Positions 24,008-33,664 of a DNA stretch of 38,736 bases are shown in pieces (within the stretch, counting starts at the first letter, position 1; each line of letters starts with the position of its first letter). The notes beneath the pieces were generated by a model. That model had not been told where the DNA came from. It saw nothing but the letters and a program-made list of their open reading frames with translations, and made no database searches. Source of the DNA: an uncultured Anaeromyxobacter sp. (GTDB taxonomy: Bacteria > Myxococcota > Myxococcia > Myxococcales > Anaeromyxobacteraceae); assembly GCA_903855945.1 (NCBI GenBank), contig CAIOAK010000165.1, forward strand, positions 1-38,736. The letters run 5' to 3'. The translations under genes were made by a program, and so were the position numbers.

Positions 24008-26253
24008 TCCGCAAGCTCGACGCTCTGCGCTACCACTCGGGCGACCGGCCCGGAAAGGTGGAGGTCAAGGCGAGCAAGACCTGCCTGAGCCCTCGCGAGA
24101 TCCGCCTGGCCTACCTGCCGGGCGCCACCTTTCCCGCCTCCGAGATCGCCGCCGACGCCGCAGCGTCCTACCTGTACACCGCTCGTGGGAACCTGGTGGG
24201 CGTGATCACGAACGGGACGGCGGTCCCCGGCCTGGGCGGGGTGGGCGCGGCAGCGGCGAAGCCGGTCCAGGAAGGGATCGCCGTGCTGTTCAAGACGCTC
24301 GCCGACATCGACGTCTTCGACCTGGAACTCGACACCACCGTGGTGGAGGACTTCACCCGCGCGGTGCGCCTGCTGGAGCCGACCTTCGGCGGCATCAACC
24401 TGAGGGACCTCCGTGCCCCGGAAGGTCTCGCCATCTACGACCAGCTGGTGGAGTCGATGGGGATCCCGGTGTTCCACGAGAACCTCCACGGCACGGCGGT
24501 GGTGGCCATCGCCGCCCTGATCAACGCGCTCGACCTCGCCAGCAAGCGCCTGGAGGACGTCCGCGTGGTCGTGTGCGGTGCCGGAACGGTGGGACTGGGC
24601 TGCGCGCGACTCCTGGTCGCAATGGGCCTCCCGACCGAGAATCTGCTGCTCTACGACATCCGGGGGCTGGTTCACCCGGAGCGCGATGACCTCTCGACCT
24701 ACCAGAGGGCGTTCGCGCGTCCGGGCCCGCCCACGCTCGCAGAGGGACTTGTGGGAGCCGACGTCTTCCTGGGCGCGGCCGTGGCCGGGGTCATCGATCC
24801 GCACATGATCCGCTCCATGGCCCGCTTCCCGGTGATCCTCGCGATGGCCATGCCCGATCCGGAGATATCGTACGACGCGGCGCGGGCGGCGCGGCGCGAC
24901 GCCATCGTCGCCACCCGCAGTGCCCAGGACCCCACCGCCATCGTCGACCTGCTCAGCTTCCCGTACATCTTCCGCGGCGCCCTGGACGTGCGCGCCTCGC
25001 GGATCAGCACGGGGATGATGCTCGCGGCGGCGCGCGCCCTGGCGGAGCTGGCGCGCGAGGAGGTCACCGAGGAGGTGAGCCGCGCCTACGGGAACGCCAC
25101 TTTCACCTTCGGCCCCGAATACCTGCTCCCCAAGCCCATCGACCCCCGCATCCTGGCCCGGGAGTCACACGCCGTCGCTGCACAGGCGGTGGCCGAGGGG
25201 TTGGCGAGGATCCCGCTCGACGTCGAGAGCTACGAGGGCGCCCTCACGGTCCGACTGGGGACCGGCCGCGAGGTGATGCGGCGGATCATCATCAAGGCCC
25301 GCCAGCACGGGTGCCGCCTGGTGCTCCCGGATGGAACCCAGGAGACCAACCTGCGCGCCTGCCGCCTCCTCATCGACGAGGGGGTGGCCAGTCCCGTCCT
25401 GCTGGGACGCGAGGAGGAGATCCGCGCGGCCGCACAGCGTCTGGGCCACGAACTCGAGGGAGTGACCATCGTCGATCCGCAGCGCAGCCCGCGGCTCGAT
25501 GCCTACGCCCAGGAGTACCTGCGCCTCCGGGCGCGCCGCGGCGCCACGCCGGACCTGGCCCGGGCACGGCTCGCCGATCCCATGTACTTCGCGGCACTCA
25601 TGGTTCATCTCGGCGACGCGGACATGATGGTCGGATTCGCCTCGGGCCACTACGCCGATGCGATGCGCAAGGTGCTGGAGGTCATCGGCCCGGCGCCGGG
25701 CGTGCGCCGCATCGCCAGCTTGCACGTCGTGCTCCGGCCGCGCACCACCTACTTCCTGGCCGACTGCGCGGTGAACATCGCACCGGAGGCGGAGGACCTG
25801 GCCGAGATCGCGTTGCTCTCCGCGGGCGCGGTGCGCCTCCTGGGGATCGAACCGAGGGTGGCGATGCTGTCGTTCTCGAACTACGGAGGAGCCGAGCACC
25901 CGCTGGCGCGCAAGGTCCGCCGGGCCACCGAGATCGCTCGGGAGCGGGCGCCGGATCTGATCATCGACGGCGAGATCCAGCTCGGAACGGCGCTCGACGA
26001 GGCGACGCGCCGACGCTACTTCCCCTACTCGGAACTCCAGCAGAACGCCAACGTGCTCGTCTTCCCCGACCTCCAGTCGGGCACCCTCGCCCTGCACCTC
26101 CTGCAGAAGCTGGGCGACGCCGTGGCGGTGGGTCCGGTCCTCACCGGAACCCGCCGGCCATTCCACATCCTCCAGCACGAGAACAGCACGGCGGAGGACC
26201 TGGTGAACGTCGCCGCCATGGGCGTGGTCCAGGCGGCGGAAACGCGTCGTTGA
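24004..26253 (+). CDS. maeB: MaeB-like malic enzyme / phosphotransacetylase-domain protein
   Basis: 749 residues; the ATG at 24004 has AAGGAG 4 nt upstream and overlaps the preceding stop, so translation is probably coupled. Residues 1-165 are the malic N-terminal domain (AYLPGA with Tyr37, [19 protein letters not shown], Lys86), 165-420 the NAD(P)-binding domain ([12 protein letters not shown]), and 425-749 a phosphotransacetylase-like domain ([51 protein letters not shown]). In active family members the metal-binding segments read INLEDI and HDDQHGT. Here they are INLRDL (Arg134, Asp135) and HENLHGT (Glu159, Asn160), so two of three expected acidic ligands are changed. Canonical MaeB decarboxylates malate to pyruvate with NADP and is regulated through the PTA domain. 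This copy may be altered in metal use, substrate or activity. Confidence 0.88.
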   Translation: MIRKLDALRYHSGDRPGKVEVKASKTCLSPREIRLAYLPGATFPASEIAADAAASYLYTARGNLVGVITNGTAVPGLGGVGAAAAKPVQEGIAVLFKTLADIDVFDLELDTTVVEDFTRAVRLLEPTFGGINLRDLRAPEGLAIYDQLVESMGIPVFHENLHGTAVVAIAALINALDLASKRLEDVRVVVCGAGTVGLGCARLLVAMGLPTENLLLYDIRGLVHPERDDLSTYQRAFARPGPPTLAEGLVGADVFLGAAVAGVIDPHMIRSMARFPVILAMAMPDPEISYDAARAARRDAIVATRSAQDPTAIVDLLSFPYIFRGALDVRASRISTGMMLAAARALAELAREEVTEEVSRAYGNATFTFGPEYLLPKPIDPRILARESHAVAAQAVAEGLARIPLDVESYEGALTVRLGTGREVMRRIIIKARQHGCRLVLPDGTQETNLRACRLLIDEGVASPVLLGREEEIRAAAQRLGHELEGVTIVDPQRSPRLDAYAQEYLRLRARRGATPDLARARLADPMYFAALMVHLGDADMMVGFASGHYADAMRKVLEVIGPAPGVRRIASLHVVLRPRTTYFLADCAVNIAPEAEDLAEIALLSAGAVRLLGIEPRVAMLSFSNYGGAEHPLARKVRRATEIARERAPDLIIDGEIQLGTALDEATRRRYFPYSELQQNANVLVFPDLQSGTLALHLLQKLGDAVAVGPVLTGTRRPFHILQHENSTAEDLVNVAAMGVVQAAETRR

Positions 26254-26263
26254 GATCGGCGCC

Positions 26264-27718
26264 TCAGACACCCCGCAGGAGCAGGATCGGCACGCCGATG
26301 AGGAGGAGCGCTCCGAGGAAGATCGTCCCGAAGACCAGGCCCAGTCGCCAGAAGTCCCTCTGCGGCACGTAGTGCGAGCCGTACCAGATGGGCGCCGGAC
26401 CCGTGGCATAGGGGCTGATGACCCCCATCAGTCCGAGCGAGTAGCAGAGAAGGAGCGCAAACGTCAGCGTCGGGAGTCCGGGGACCGCCGCGCCGGCAGC
26501 CAGCACCACCGGGAGCACCGCGGTGGTGTGGGCCGTCGAACTCGCGAACAGGTAGTGGACGAAGAAGAACAGGACCACCAGCGCGATCATCACCGCTACC
26601 GGCGGCATCCCCGCCAGCCTGGCCGCCACGCTCTTGGCGAACCACCCCACGAACCCGACCCGGGCGAGCCCGTCGGCCATGGTCACGAGCGTCGCGAACC
26701 ACATCAGCACGTTCCAGGCAGGCTTGTTCCCGATGATGTCGTCCCAGGACACGATGCGACTCACCACCATCAGGGCCACGACCACCAGCGCGACCGTGGT
26801 GGCGTCGAGCAGGCTGCGCCCCGCGATCCACAGGCCCAGCGCCAGGATGACCAGTGCGCCCATTCCGATCTCATCCCGCTTCACCTTCCCCATGGACTTC
26901 AGCTGGTCATCCGCCCAGCGGGGGACCTCGGGACTGAGCTTCAGTTCCGGCGGGTACAGCACCCAGGCCAGGAGCGGGAGCGTCAGGATCAGGACCAGGC
27001 CCACCGGGAGAAACCCCATCATCCACTGGGCCCAGCCGATCTCGATCTTCACGGTCTTGCGGACCAGTTCCACCGCCAGGAGATTCGGCGCCAGCGCCGT
27101 GAGGAACATGGAACTCGTCACGGCCTGCGCAGCGAAGGCGGTCCACATGAGGTACGAGCCGATGCGACGTGCGCTGGGGCCCGGGCTCGAGTCGTAGAGC
27201 GGTGGGATGCATCGGGCCACCGGGAAGACGATGCCCCCGCTGCGCGCGGTGTTGGAGGGAGTGAAGGGCGCCGCCAGAAGATCCGAGAACGTGAGCGCAT
27301 AGGCCAGGCCCAGGGTCCTCTTCCCGAGCGCCCGAACCAGGAGCAGGGCGAGCCGCCTCCCGAGCCCGGTCTTCTCGTAGCCCAGGGCGAACATGAAGGC
27401 GCTGAAGATCAGCCACACGGTGGTGTTCGTGAAGCCCGAGAGCGCCCACCGGATCGATTCGGCGGGCCCGTTGAAGCCCTTTGCCGCGACCTGTGCCGCC
27501 GTGAACGGAAGCTGAAGCACGGTGGCGGTCACCACCCCCACGAGACCGATGGCAGCCGATGGGAGCGGCTCCAGCACCAGCCCGAGCACCACCGCGCAGA
27601 AGAGACCGAAGTAGACCCAGGCCCGGGGCTCGAGACCTGCGGGCGCGGGGATGAGGGCGATGAGCAGCCAGACGGCAAGGGGGAGGATCGACTTCCAGAT
27701 GATGGTGGATCGCGCCAT
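26264..27718 (-). CDS. DASS-family anion (dicarboxylate) transporter
   Basis: 484 residues from the ATG at 27718, with AGGAGG 8 nt upstream. About twelve membrane segments are visible. Family signatures: AALTFSDLLAAPFTPSNTARSGG-type first substrate loop (SNTA), VFPVARCI, LMWTAFAAQAVTSSMFLTALAPN, LMWFATLVTMADGLARVGFV, and the second loop ASSTAHTTAVLPVVLA. The SSTAH second motif is like plant DiT1 and bacterial TtdT/CitT relatives that exchange or import 2-oxoglutarate, malate, tartrate or citrate across the inner membrane. It converges on the malic-enzyme gene with a 10-bp gap, so a dicarboxylate feeding malate metabolism is likely. The exact substrate cannot be read from sequence. Confidence 0.87.
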   Translation of the reverse strand: MARSTIIWKSILPLAVWLLIALIPAPAGLEPRAWVYFGLFCAVVLGLVLEPLPSAAIGLVGVVTATVLQLPFTAAQVAAKGFNGPAESIRWALSGFTNTTVWLIFSAFMFALGYEKTGLGRRLALLLVRALGKRTLGLAYALTFSDLLAAPFTPSNTARSGGIVFPVARCIPPLYDSSPGPSARRIGSYLMWTAFAAQAVTSSMFLTALAPNLLAVELVRKTVKIEIGWAQWMMGFLPVGLVLILTLPLLAWVLYPPELKLSPEVPRWADDQLKSMGKVKRDEIGMGALVILALGLWIAGRSLLDATTVALVVVALMVVSRIVSWDDIIGNKPAWNVLMWFATLVTMADGLARVGFVGWFAKSVAARLAGMPPVAVMIALVVLFFFVHYLFASSTAHTTAVLPVVLAAGAAVPGLPTLTFALLLCYSLGLMGVISPYATGPAPIWYGSHYVPQRDFWRLGLVFGTIFLGALLLIGVPILLLRGV

Positions 27719-27814
27719 GGGTGAACCTCCTGGGCGATGCGTGGGGTCAACCGATCTTTCAGACGGTACCTGCTCCGGCCTGGCGTGGACAGGGGCGAAT
27801 TGGGGCGCGGGGCG

Positions 27815-28363
27815 CTACATTCCGAGCATCTTGTCCTTCAGCTGCGGGTCGATGGGGTTGCTGCCGATCCAGGTGCGCAGGATGCCGTTCGCGAACTCCC
27901 GTCCGGGAACGGTGCTGCTGTTGCCGGTGGGTGCGTGGAGCGTCGTTCCAACCCCCGGCACATACCGGATCGTCAGGTCCTGGCCCTTCTTCAGGTCGTC
28001 GAGGACGACGTGAAATTTCTCCAGTTCCACCTCCGACTGCTGGGACTGCGGGGACGGATCTCGCTCGAAGGAGTCCTTGAACGCCTGCAGGACGTCGTGG
28101 TGATCGATGTTGCGCGTGAAGTGCATCGCCACCTGCCAGGGTCGATCCGAATCGAGGATCGCCGACGCATCCCTCGTGCGCTTCGGCAGGTAGAGGGCAC
28201 AGGCGTACACACGTGAATAGAGCTTCTGCCGGAATCCTGCGCCGTTCAGCACCAGGGTCTGGTCGCCGACGCGAACCGTCTTGGGAATGTCGTGCCCGCC
28301 AAGTTCGAGCGCGAGAGCGGACCCGGAGGCCAGCAAGAGCAGGGCGGTCACGAAGACTCGCAT
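27815..28363 (-). CDS. chalcone-isomerase-like secreted protein
   Basis: 182 residues from the ATG at 28363, with a signal peptide ([18 protein letters not shown]). The mature part has the bacterial chalcone-isomerase-like pattern (Chalcone_3): [61 protein letters not shown], a [16 protein letters not shown] region and a final [21 protein letters not shown]. Bacterial members are periplasmic, lack the flavonoid substrate context and have no settled function; some may bind fatty acids. It lies 96 bp upstream of the transporter gene on the same strand, and the kinase relic lies upstream of it. Confidence 0.85.
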   Translation of the reverse strand: MRVFVTALLLLASGSALALELGGHDIPKTVRVGDQTLVLNGAGFRQKLYSRVYACALYLPKRTRDASAILDSDRPWQVAMHFTRNIDHHDVLQAFKDSFERDPSPQSQQSEVELEKFHVVLDDLKKGQDLTIRYVPGVGTTLHAPTGNSSTVPGREFANGILRTWIGSNPIDPQLKDKMLGM

Positions 28364-28409
28364 GGGCAGCAGCCTATCCCGGGCGCAAGCAAGACGGAAC
28401 CTATCGCTG

Positions 28410-29975
28410 GAAGCATGTAGGCAACCTTCATGGTCGGCCGAACCCTGGAGAGTTCCAGCGCAAGCGTCCTGCCGTTCATCCTCGGCATGACGACGTCCGT
28501 CAGGAGGAGATGGATGTCACCCACATGCCGGGCGCTCACGCGCAACGCGTCCTCGCCGTCCGCGGCGGCAGGGACCCGGTAACCGGTTGCCTCCAGGCTT
28601 CTCTTGGCCACCTTGCGCAGGGCCTCCTCATCCTCGACCACGAGGATCGTCCCGGTTCCCGTGATCTGCCTGGGAACCGTCGTGGTCTTGATGGCGGCCG
28701 CCTTGGTGGCCGAATGGGCGCGCGGAAGACAGACCTTGAATGTGGCCCCTTGGCCCATCTCGCTGTGGACCTCGACGCTGCCACCGCTCTGCTTGACGAT
28801 GCCGTAGACCGTGGAAAGACCGAGGCCGGTGCCCTTGCCCTTCTCCCTGGTGGTGAAGAACGGCTCGAAGATGCGCGCCCGCGTTTGCTCGTCCATGCCG
28901 CACCCGGTGTCCGTGACCGCGGTCTGGACGCAGGAGCCGGGCTTCATTCCCAGGTGACGCGCTGCGTGCTCCTCATCGATCTCGACGTTGGAGGTCTCGG
29001 AGGATTCGTCGGCGCACTCTCGACCCCCGCAGTGACCTGATTGAGGTCGAGCGCCACGGGCTGCAACACCTGCTTGCGGCTGAATGCCAGCAGCTGGCGA
29101 GTGAGCGCCACCGCGCGGTCGGCGGCCTCCCCGACCTCCAGGAGGTCGTCGCGCCGGGGGTCCCCCTCCTGCAGGCTCGCCAGGATGAATCCCGTGTAGC
29201 TCAGGATCACGGACAGCAGGTTGTTGAAGTCGTGCGCCACGCCTCCCGCCAGGCTGCCGATGGCCTCCATCTTCTGCGACATCCGGAGCTGTGCCTCGAG
29301 CTTCTCGCGCTCCTCCTCGGCCCGCTTGTGCGCCGTGATGTTCCGCTCGGTGGAGGCCAGGCCGACGGGCTTCCCGGCGTCGTACATCAGCTCGGCGCCC
29401 CGGTTCCACGCCGTGATTCCACCCTCGAAGCCCTGGATGGTGATCGCGTCGTTCGAGTCCCTCACCACCGTCGCCATGCGCGCGGCCAGGGCAAGCTGGG
29501 CTCGCGCCACGTTCCTGTCCGATTTCAGCAACTTGCTCTTGGTGATGTCCTGAACCGTGCCCACCTCGTAGACGAAGTGGCCGGTACGGGTGACGGCCTC
29601 GCTCATCCCCAGCCAGCGCTCGCTCTCCCGCAGAGCCTTCTCGGCCTGCGCAAGGTCGGTGACATCGGTGAGGACGACCCGGACATGCGCCCCAGCAGGA
29701 CCTCCCTCCCTCCGCTCGCACGCGAGCAGGGCGTCGAAGGCGACGTCGTCACCCCTGGTGAGAGCGAGTCGGCAGGTGGCGACCTCTCCCGCACGGGGCA
29801 GCGTGTGGACGAAGCGATGCCAGCCATCTGCATCGCTCTCCCGAACCACGCGTGCGAACGGACGGCCGGCCAGGCTCTTTCGGTCCCTGCCGAGGAGACT
29901 GGCCGCCGTCAGGTTCGAACCGATGATGACCCCGCTCCCGTCGAGCGTGACGTAGCCGACCGGGGCGAAAGTTGC
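28410..29975 (-). pseudogene. decayed PAS/HisKA hybrid histidine kinase
   Basis: Minus-strand remnant in two frames. Upstream part (to about 29040): a truncated PAS beginning at TFAPVGYVTLDGSG, a second PAS region, then HisKA with [24 protein letters not shown] and [20 protein letters not shown]. The frame then jumps to a second frame starting about [19 protein letters not shown] and continuing as [41 protein letters not shown], then a receiver domain ([28 protein letters not shown]) that stops at MKVAYML. Compared with this common kinase architecture, about 60-70 residues holding the N-box of the ATPase domain are deleted with a frameshift. The receiver also lacks its conserved C-terminal Lys region, and the N-terminus is cut within PAS. 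No functional kinase can be made. No mobile element is seen at the break. Confidence 0.8.
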
Positions 29976-30112
29976 TCTCCGTCCGTGCCGGTGCCGACAG
30001 TGACGGCTTTCCCGACAGGACGTATGCCCCCTCCGTAGGGGGCGTGATCCTTTGGCGAAAGGCGGCTCTCGCCGCCCCCCCGTCGCTGCCGTTCTGAAGG
30101 GAGACCCTCGCC

Positions 30113-30532
30113 CTACGCGTTCCGCTTCTCTTCCACTTCCTTGGCGAGCTCGGCGAGCTTCGCGTCCTCGGCCTTCTCGCCCTCGACCTTCTTCTCCTCG
30201 GTGGCCTTGCCGGTCATGTGCGCGGCGCCGGGAGCCCAGCCGGGGGTGATGGTTGCGGCCAGGTCCTGCGCGGAGCGGTTGAACGCGCCGCTCACTCCGC
30301 CGGCCGCCGTCTTCGCGGCGAGGTAGAGACCGATGAAGGGGAGGAAGACCACCATCAGGCCGCCCAGCACCGGCATGAGACCGATGGCTGCCGCGGTGGG
30401 GACCTTCACGTAGTGCTCGGAGGAGGCGCCGGGGAGCTTCTCGCCGTCATGGGCGATGGGGAAGATCTCCCAGTGGCTCTTGGAGAGGTAGTACCCGCCC
30501 TGCACTGCGCTGCCGCCGTTGATGGTCTTCAT
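30113..30532 (-). CDS. small membrane protein with charged tail, unknown function
   Basis: 139 residues from the ATG at 30532, with AAGGGAG 8 nt upstream. No signal peptide; the N-terminal 45 residues are polar and Gly/aromatic-containing (NGGSAVQGGYYLSKSHWEIFP). A hydrophobic region at about 47-75 (IGLMPVLGGLMVVFLPFIGLY) makes one or two membrane helices. The C-terminal 35 residues are Lys/Glu/Ala-rich (TEEKKVEGEKAEDAKLAE) and likely helical and cytoplasmic. Good ribosome site, consistent codon use and a clean stop support a real gene. I do not recognise the family. Its neighbours (a decayed kinase, an unknown lipoprotein) give no clue. Confidence 0.75.
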   Translation of the reverse strand: MKTINGGSAVQGGYYLSKSHWEIFPIAHDGEKLPGASSEHYVKVPTAAAIGLMPVLGGLMVVFLPFIGLYLAAKTAAGGVSGAFNRSAQDLAATITPGWAPGAAHMTGKATEEKKVEGEKAEDAKLAELAKEVEEKRNA

Positions 30533-31048
30533 GGTGTGTTCTCCCTTTCTGATGAGGAGTATGCGCGCGGCCGCGCAGCTGCGAAATTGGGAGAGTTACC
30601 CAGGTTGCGGAGAACGATTCCGGGTCCGGACCCGGGAAAACACCCGAACCCGGATGGGGCGCGGGCCACGATGGCGATGAATGGCTCCTCGCGCTAGGCT
30701 CGCCCGGTCATGGCGGCCGTTCAAGGATCCCAGGGATCCCGACGTGAAAATCGACCCGATGACCTGGTATCAGGCCACCCACTGGACTACACGGATGTTC
30801 AGCTGCTCCAGCCCCTCCCCTTCCCCGCCGCACCCGCACCGCCGAGGCGGGCCGGTCCACGTAGAGGTCATCCTCCGAGACCTGGCCGACCTTCCTGTCC
30901 GACCCGAGTGCAGGCGTTTCACCGCGCCAACGGGATCACCCGAAGCACCTCAGGGGAATCCATGACAGTGACGATGACCGACATGGAAACGCCGTTCTGT
31001 AATCACTTCAGGTCATTGCGCATCGACGGTTGCTGCCTATGTTGGGGC
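30533..31048. promoter_or_regulatory. divergent intergenic region with 16-bp palindrome
   Basis: About 516 bp between the divergent membrane-protein and lipoprotein genes. It contains a perfect palindrome CCGGGTCCGGACCCGG at 30620-30635, followed within 20 bp by a partial repeat (CACCCGAACCCGG). The palindrome lies about 90 bp upstream of the minus-strand gene start. A possible weak promoter for the lipoprotein gene is TTGCGC-16 bp-TATGTT ending near 31043. No convincing gene is seen. Confidence 0.4.
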
Positions 31049-32824
31049 ATGACCCTCCTGTCGGCCGGGCTTACCCGCGAGCAGTCCCCACGTCCTCTCG
31101 TCCTCCTCACGGCGCTTTCTCTCGCCCTGTCCCTCTCGGCCTGCGGCAGCTCTTCCACCACCGACCGGCTCACCTCTCCTCCGACATCCGGCACCTACCA
31201 CGGCATGGCGAGTTCCTCCACGCTCGGCAACGCGATGCTCTCGGGAACGGTGTCCGGGTCGAGCGTCAGCCTGGTCTTCAAAGACCACCTCGGGGAGACC
31301 GGCTGGATCTCCGGAACGTTCTCCTTCTCGGACAACACCTGCTTCACCGGAAGCGCGGCGTTCCGCTCCGGAAGCCGGCCTTTCGCCCTCGTGGACTGCA
31401 CCATGAAGGACGGCCGTCTCTCGGCGACGGTGCAGTCGATGACCAGGGCAGCCTTCCCCACCGCCCTCGCCGCAGGGGGTGCCGCCACCGACGTCATGGT
31501 GCTCCAGAGCAGCACGTCCATCCCGGCTTCCTCGGGAACGGTCTACACACAGTACAACTATGTCTCCAGGGCCTTCACGCCCGTCAGCCTCACGAACACC
31601 GAGGATCTGGTGATGTCGAACTACGTGGCGGGCGCCATGCTCGGCCACCTGATCCGGGAGTACAGGCCGAACCTGGCCTTCGACCGCGACCGGATTTACG
31701 GGTCGATCTTCGCCCACCTGCTGCAGGAGGATGGCGCGAACCTCAAGGTGAGCCCCTATGACCCATCCAGGGACACCATCGACGACAGTGGCAAGACGAG
31801 CCTTGCGCTCGTGATGGATGGTGGCGGCCCGTACCAGCTCAACTCCTGGTACAGCGCCAACACGACCGCCTTTGACTGGCCGAACCCCGACTTGTACTAC
31901 GGGCTCGTGAACCTGATCGCCCTGCAAGGTTCCCTGGGCGGCTTCACGACGGACCAACAGGCTGCCGGCATGGTCCCGGCGACCGCTCCCGACATCTTCA
32001 ACAACAAGTACTGGGCCCCGATGGCCGCCGCCTACTGGCACTTCCAGAACCTCGCCAGGATCGAGGCGGCCAACAAGGAAACCGCCTACGACATGGCCGC
32101 CTGCGAGGCGGCCCTGGACCCGATCAACGCTCTCGCCCTCAAGCACAACATCTTCGACATGATCCTGAACGCTTCCTACAACAGCGGAGCGAGTACCCGG
32201 AACGACGGGATCACGGGGACCGAGGCACTCGTCGGCCTCTGCCAGAACGCGGCCAGTACGGCGACCCAGACCACCATCACCGGCACGCTTCTGAGCAACT
32301 CGATGGCGACCGATGCCTACGGGCACGCCCTCGGCATCACGAGCACCAAGTTCTGGGACGTACCCGGCGGGGCGTACCCGGCCTATATCGACTACCCCCG
32401 GCAGCTCCGCTTCACGGCCGACCAGGTCAACGGTCCTTCGGCAGGGGTGACCGGCTACCCGACCAGCATGTTCGACTCGGACACGCAGAAGACCATCACC
32501 CCGACCTACGACGCCACCGCCATCGTGGCGATCTCCGACCTCGAGACGGTCTTCGAGATCGTCATGGCGATGCTCTACTACGTGAACAGTTCGCGCGCCT
32601 ACGTCCAGGTCAGCGCGAGCGACGCCCAGGCGGCGTTCGTGAAGGCCAACACGTCGGTCAACACCGGGAGCAAGACCTACGCGACGATGACGACGGCGGC
32701 CGACCGGACACTCGTCTTCGACATCCTCGACGCGGCCATCAGCAACCTGAAGGCAACGCTCGTGAAGAGCAGCGTCAACTTCGTCTCCTTCTCGGACACC
32801 ACCCAGTCGATGATCACCAGGTAG
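31049..32824 (+). CDS. large lipoprotein, unknown function
   Basis: 591 residues if started at the ATG at 31049, which places a lipobox (LSLSAC, Cys32) at a normal distance. An in-frame ATG at 30962 has a better ribosome site (AGGGGA) but would give an overlong 60-residue leader. After the lipidated Cys come a Ser/Thr-rich linker and a small beta-rich domain (SGTVSGSSVSLVFKD, GWISGTFSFSDNTCFTGS) to about residue 150. A helical domain then includes IYGSIFAHLLQEDG, GGGPYQLNSWY, KYWAPMAAAYWHFQNL, HNIFDMILNASYNSG and a C-terminal region ending at YYVNSSRAYVQVSASDAQ and beyond. The glutamate in LLQEDG followed by a GPYQLN motif faintly recalls lysozyme-like transglycosylases, but I cannot establish it. 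Expected location: outer membrane, periplasmic or surface face. Confidence 0.75.
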   Translation: MTLLSAGLTREQSPRPLVLLTALSLALSLSACGSSSTTDRLTSPPTSGTYHGMASSSTLGNAMLSGTVSGSSVSLVFKDHLGETGWISGTFSFSDNTCFTGSAAFRSGSRPFALVDCTMKDGRLSATVQSMTRAAFPTALAAGGAATDVMVLQSSTSIPASSGTVYTQYNYVSRAFTPVSLTNTEDLVMSNYVAGAMLGHLIREYRPNLAFDRDRIYGSIFAHLLQEDGANLKVSPYDPSRDTIDDSGKTSLALVMDGGGPYQLNSWYSANTTAFDWPNPDLYYGLVNLIALQGSLGGFTTDQQAAGMVPATAPDIFNNKYWAPMAAAYWHFQNLARIEAANKETAYDMAACEAALDPINALALKHNIFDMILNASYNSGASTRNDGITGTEALVGLCQNAASTATQTTITGTLLSNSMATDAYGHALGITSTKFWDVPGGAYPAYIDYPRQLRFTADQVNGPSAGVTGYPTSMFDSDTQKTITPTYDATAIVAISDLETVFEIVMAMLYYVNSSRAYVQVSASDAQAAFVKANTSVNTGSKTYATMTTAADRTLVFDILDAAISNLKATLVKSSVNFVSFSDTTQSMITR

Positions 32825-33198
32825 CCTGGCCACCCTGGGCCCTTCGCCACGTGCGAACAGCGAGAGCACCTCTCACGGTGTGCGGGATCGACCGCGTGAG
32901 GCCAAATCCCGATCTCAGCCTGGCTCCCTTCTCGGGAGCAAAGGCGGGTCAGTTCCCGTTAGCGGCGAAGACGACGACGCCCTGCCTGCCCGCGACGTCA
33001 GCTGCGTCCCAGCTGCCGACCGCTCCGGCCGGTACCAGCTGCGGCAGACGCAGCAGCGCCGTCGCTTCTCGCTCTTGGTCGTCACTCCTCGACGGTCGCC
33101 GAGTCCATCCTCTTTGCCGACTTTCTGGACTCACCTCGGCCGGGCCTCGCCCGCGACGGCGGGTGGATCTCCAGACCGCCGCTCGGTGGATCAGCTAG
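32825..33198. other. intergenic region before the recombinase relic
   Basis: About 375 bp with stop codons in all frames and no clear gene. Short frames on both strands lack ribosome sites and recognisable motifs. The stretch probably contains decayed mobile-element DNA, given the recombinase fragment that begins right after it. Confidence 0.35.
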
Positions 33199-33657
33199 AG
33201 ACCGCCGCTAAAGCCCCGGGACATCCCCATCTTCGATGACCTGATGCCGGAACCGCTCCGACACCGGAATCAGACAGGCGGCGAGGGGTTTCTGTTCGCA
33301 CCGAAGCAGCCTGGACGGAAGGCTGGTAAGAACGGTACACGTTCCCGGTTCATGCGCCCGAACACGCTAGATGACGCCCTCGACACGGTTCTCGGCCAGA
33401 TGAAGCTCGAGATGACCTGGTACGAAGCCACGAAGCACACGTTCGCCAGCCACTTCCTCATCAACGGGGGGTCCATCGAGCGCTTGGCAGTGATCTTGGG
33501 CCACTCCACGAGTGAAGTAACCAAGGTCTACGGCCACCTGACAACCGAACACATCACTGACCAAGACAGGAAGCGCTTCAGCCCCTTATCGGTCAGAAAA
33601 CGGTCAGAATCGGAAACTTCCGGAGCCGGAGGATCTCTGAATTCTTCAATGCTATAG
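33199..33657 (+). pseudogene. tyrosine recombinase (phage-type integrase) C-terminal relic
   Basis: The frame opens after a TAG at 33196. It gives LKPRDIPIFDDLMPEPLRHR, then GEGFLFAPKQPGRK, then the catalytic C-terminal half: WYEATKHTFASHFLINGG, IERLAVILGHSTSEVTKVYGHLT. The GH and YGH motifs and nucleophile Tyr are present, but the Arg expected in the RHTFASH motif is Lys. The N-terminal arm-binding and core domains, including the first catalytic Arg, are absent. An ATG at 33244 could start a 137-residue peptide, but it would not be a working recombinase. It ends 7 bp before tRNA-Lys and is oriented toward it, marking the scar of an integrative element. Base composition is slightly less GC-rich than the neighbours. 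Confidence 0.8.
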
Positions 33658-33664
33658 GCATCAT

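Noticed and set aside
12519-31017. GTAATCACTTC(G/A)GGT near 12523 and 31001 as a shared promoter motif
   Set aside because: Only about 14 matching bases; pairs this similar are expected by chance in a window of this size, and the flanks do not match.
31037-32869. 610-codon minus-strand frame opposite the lipoprotein
   Set aside because: The plus-strand frame has a signal peptide, a lipobox and balanced amino-acid composition; the minus frame does not.
32949-33134. 61-residue minus-strand frame in the gap before the recombinase relic
   Set aside because: No ribosome site and no recognised motif, in a region that looks decayed on both strands.
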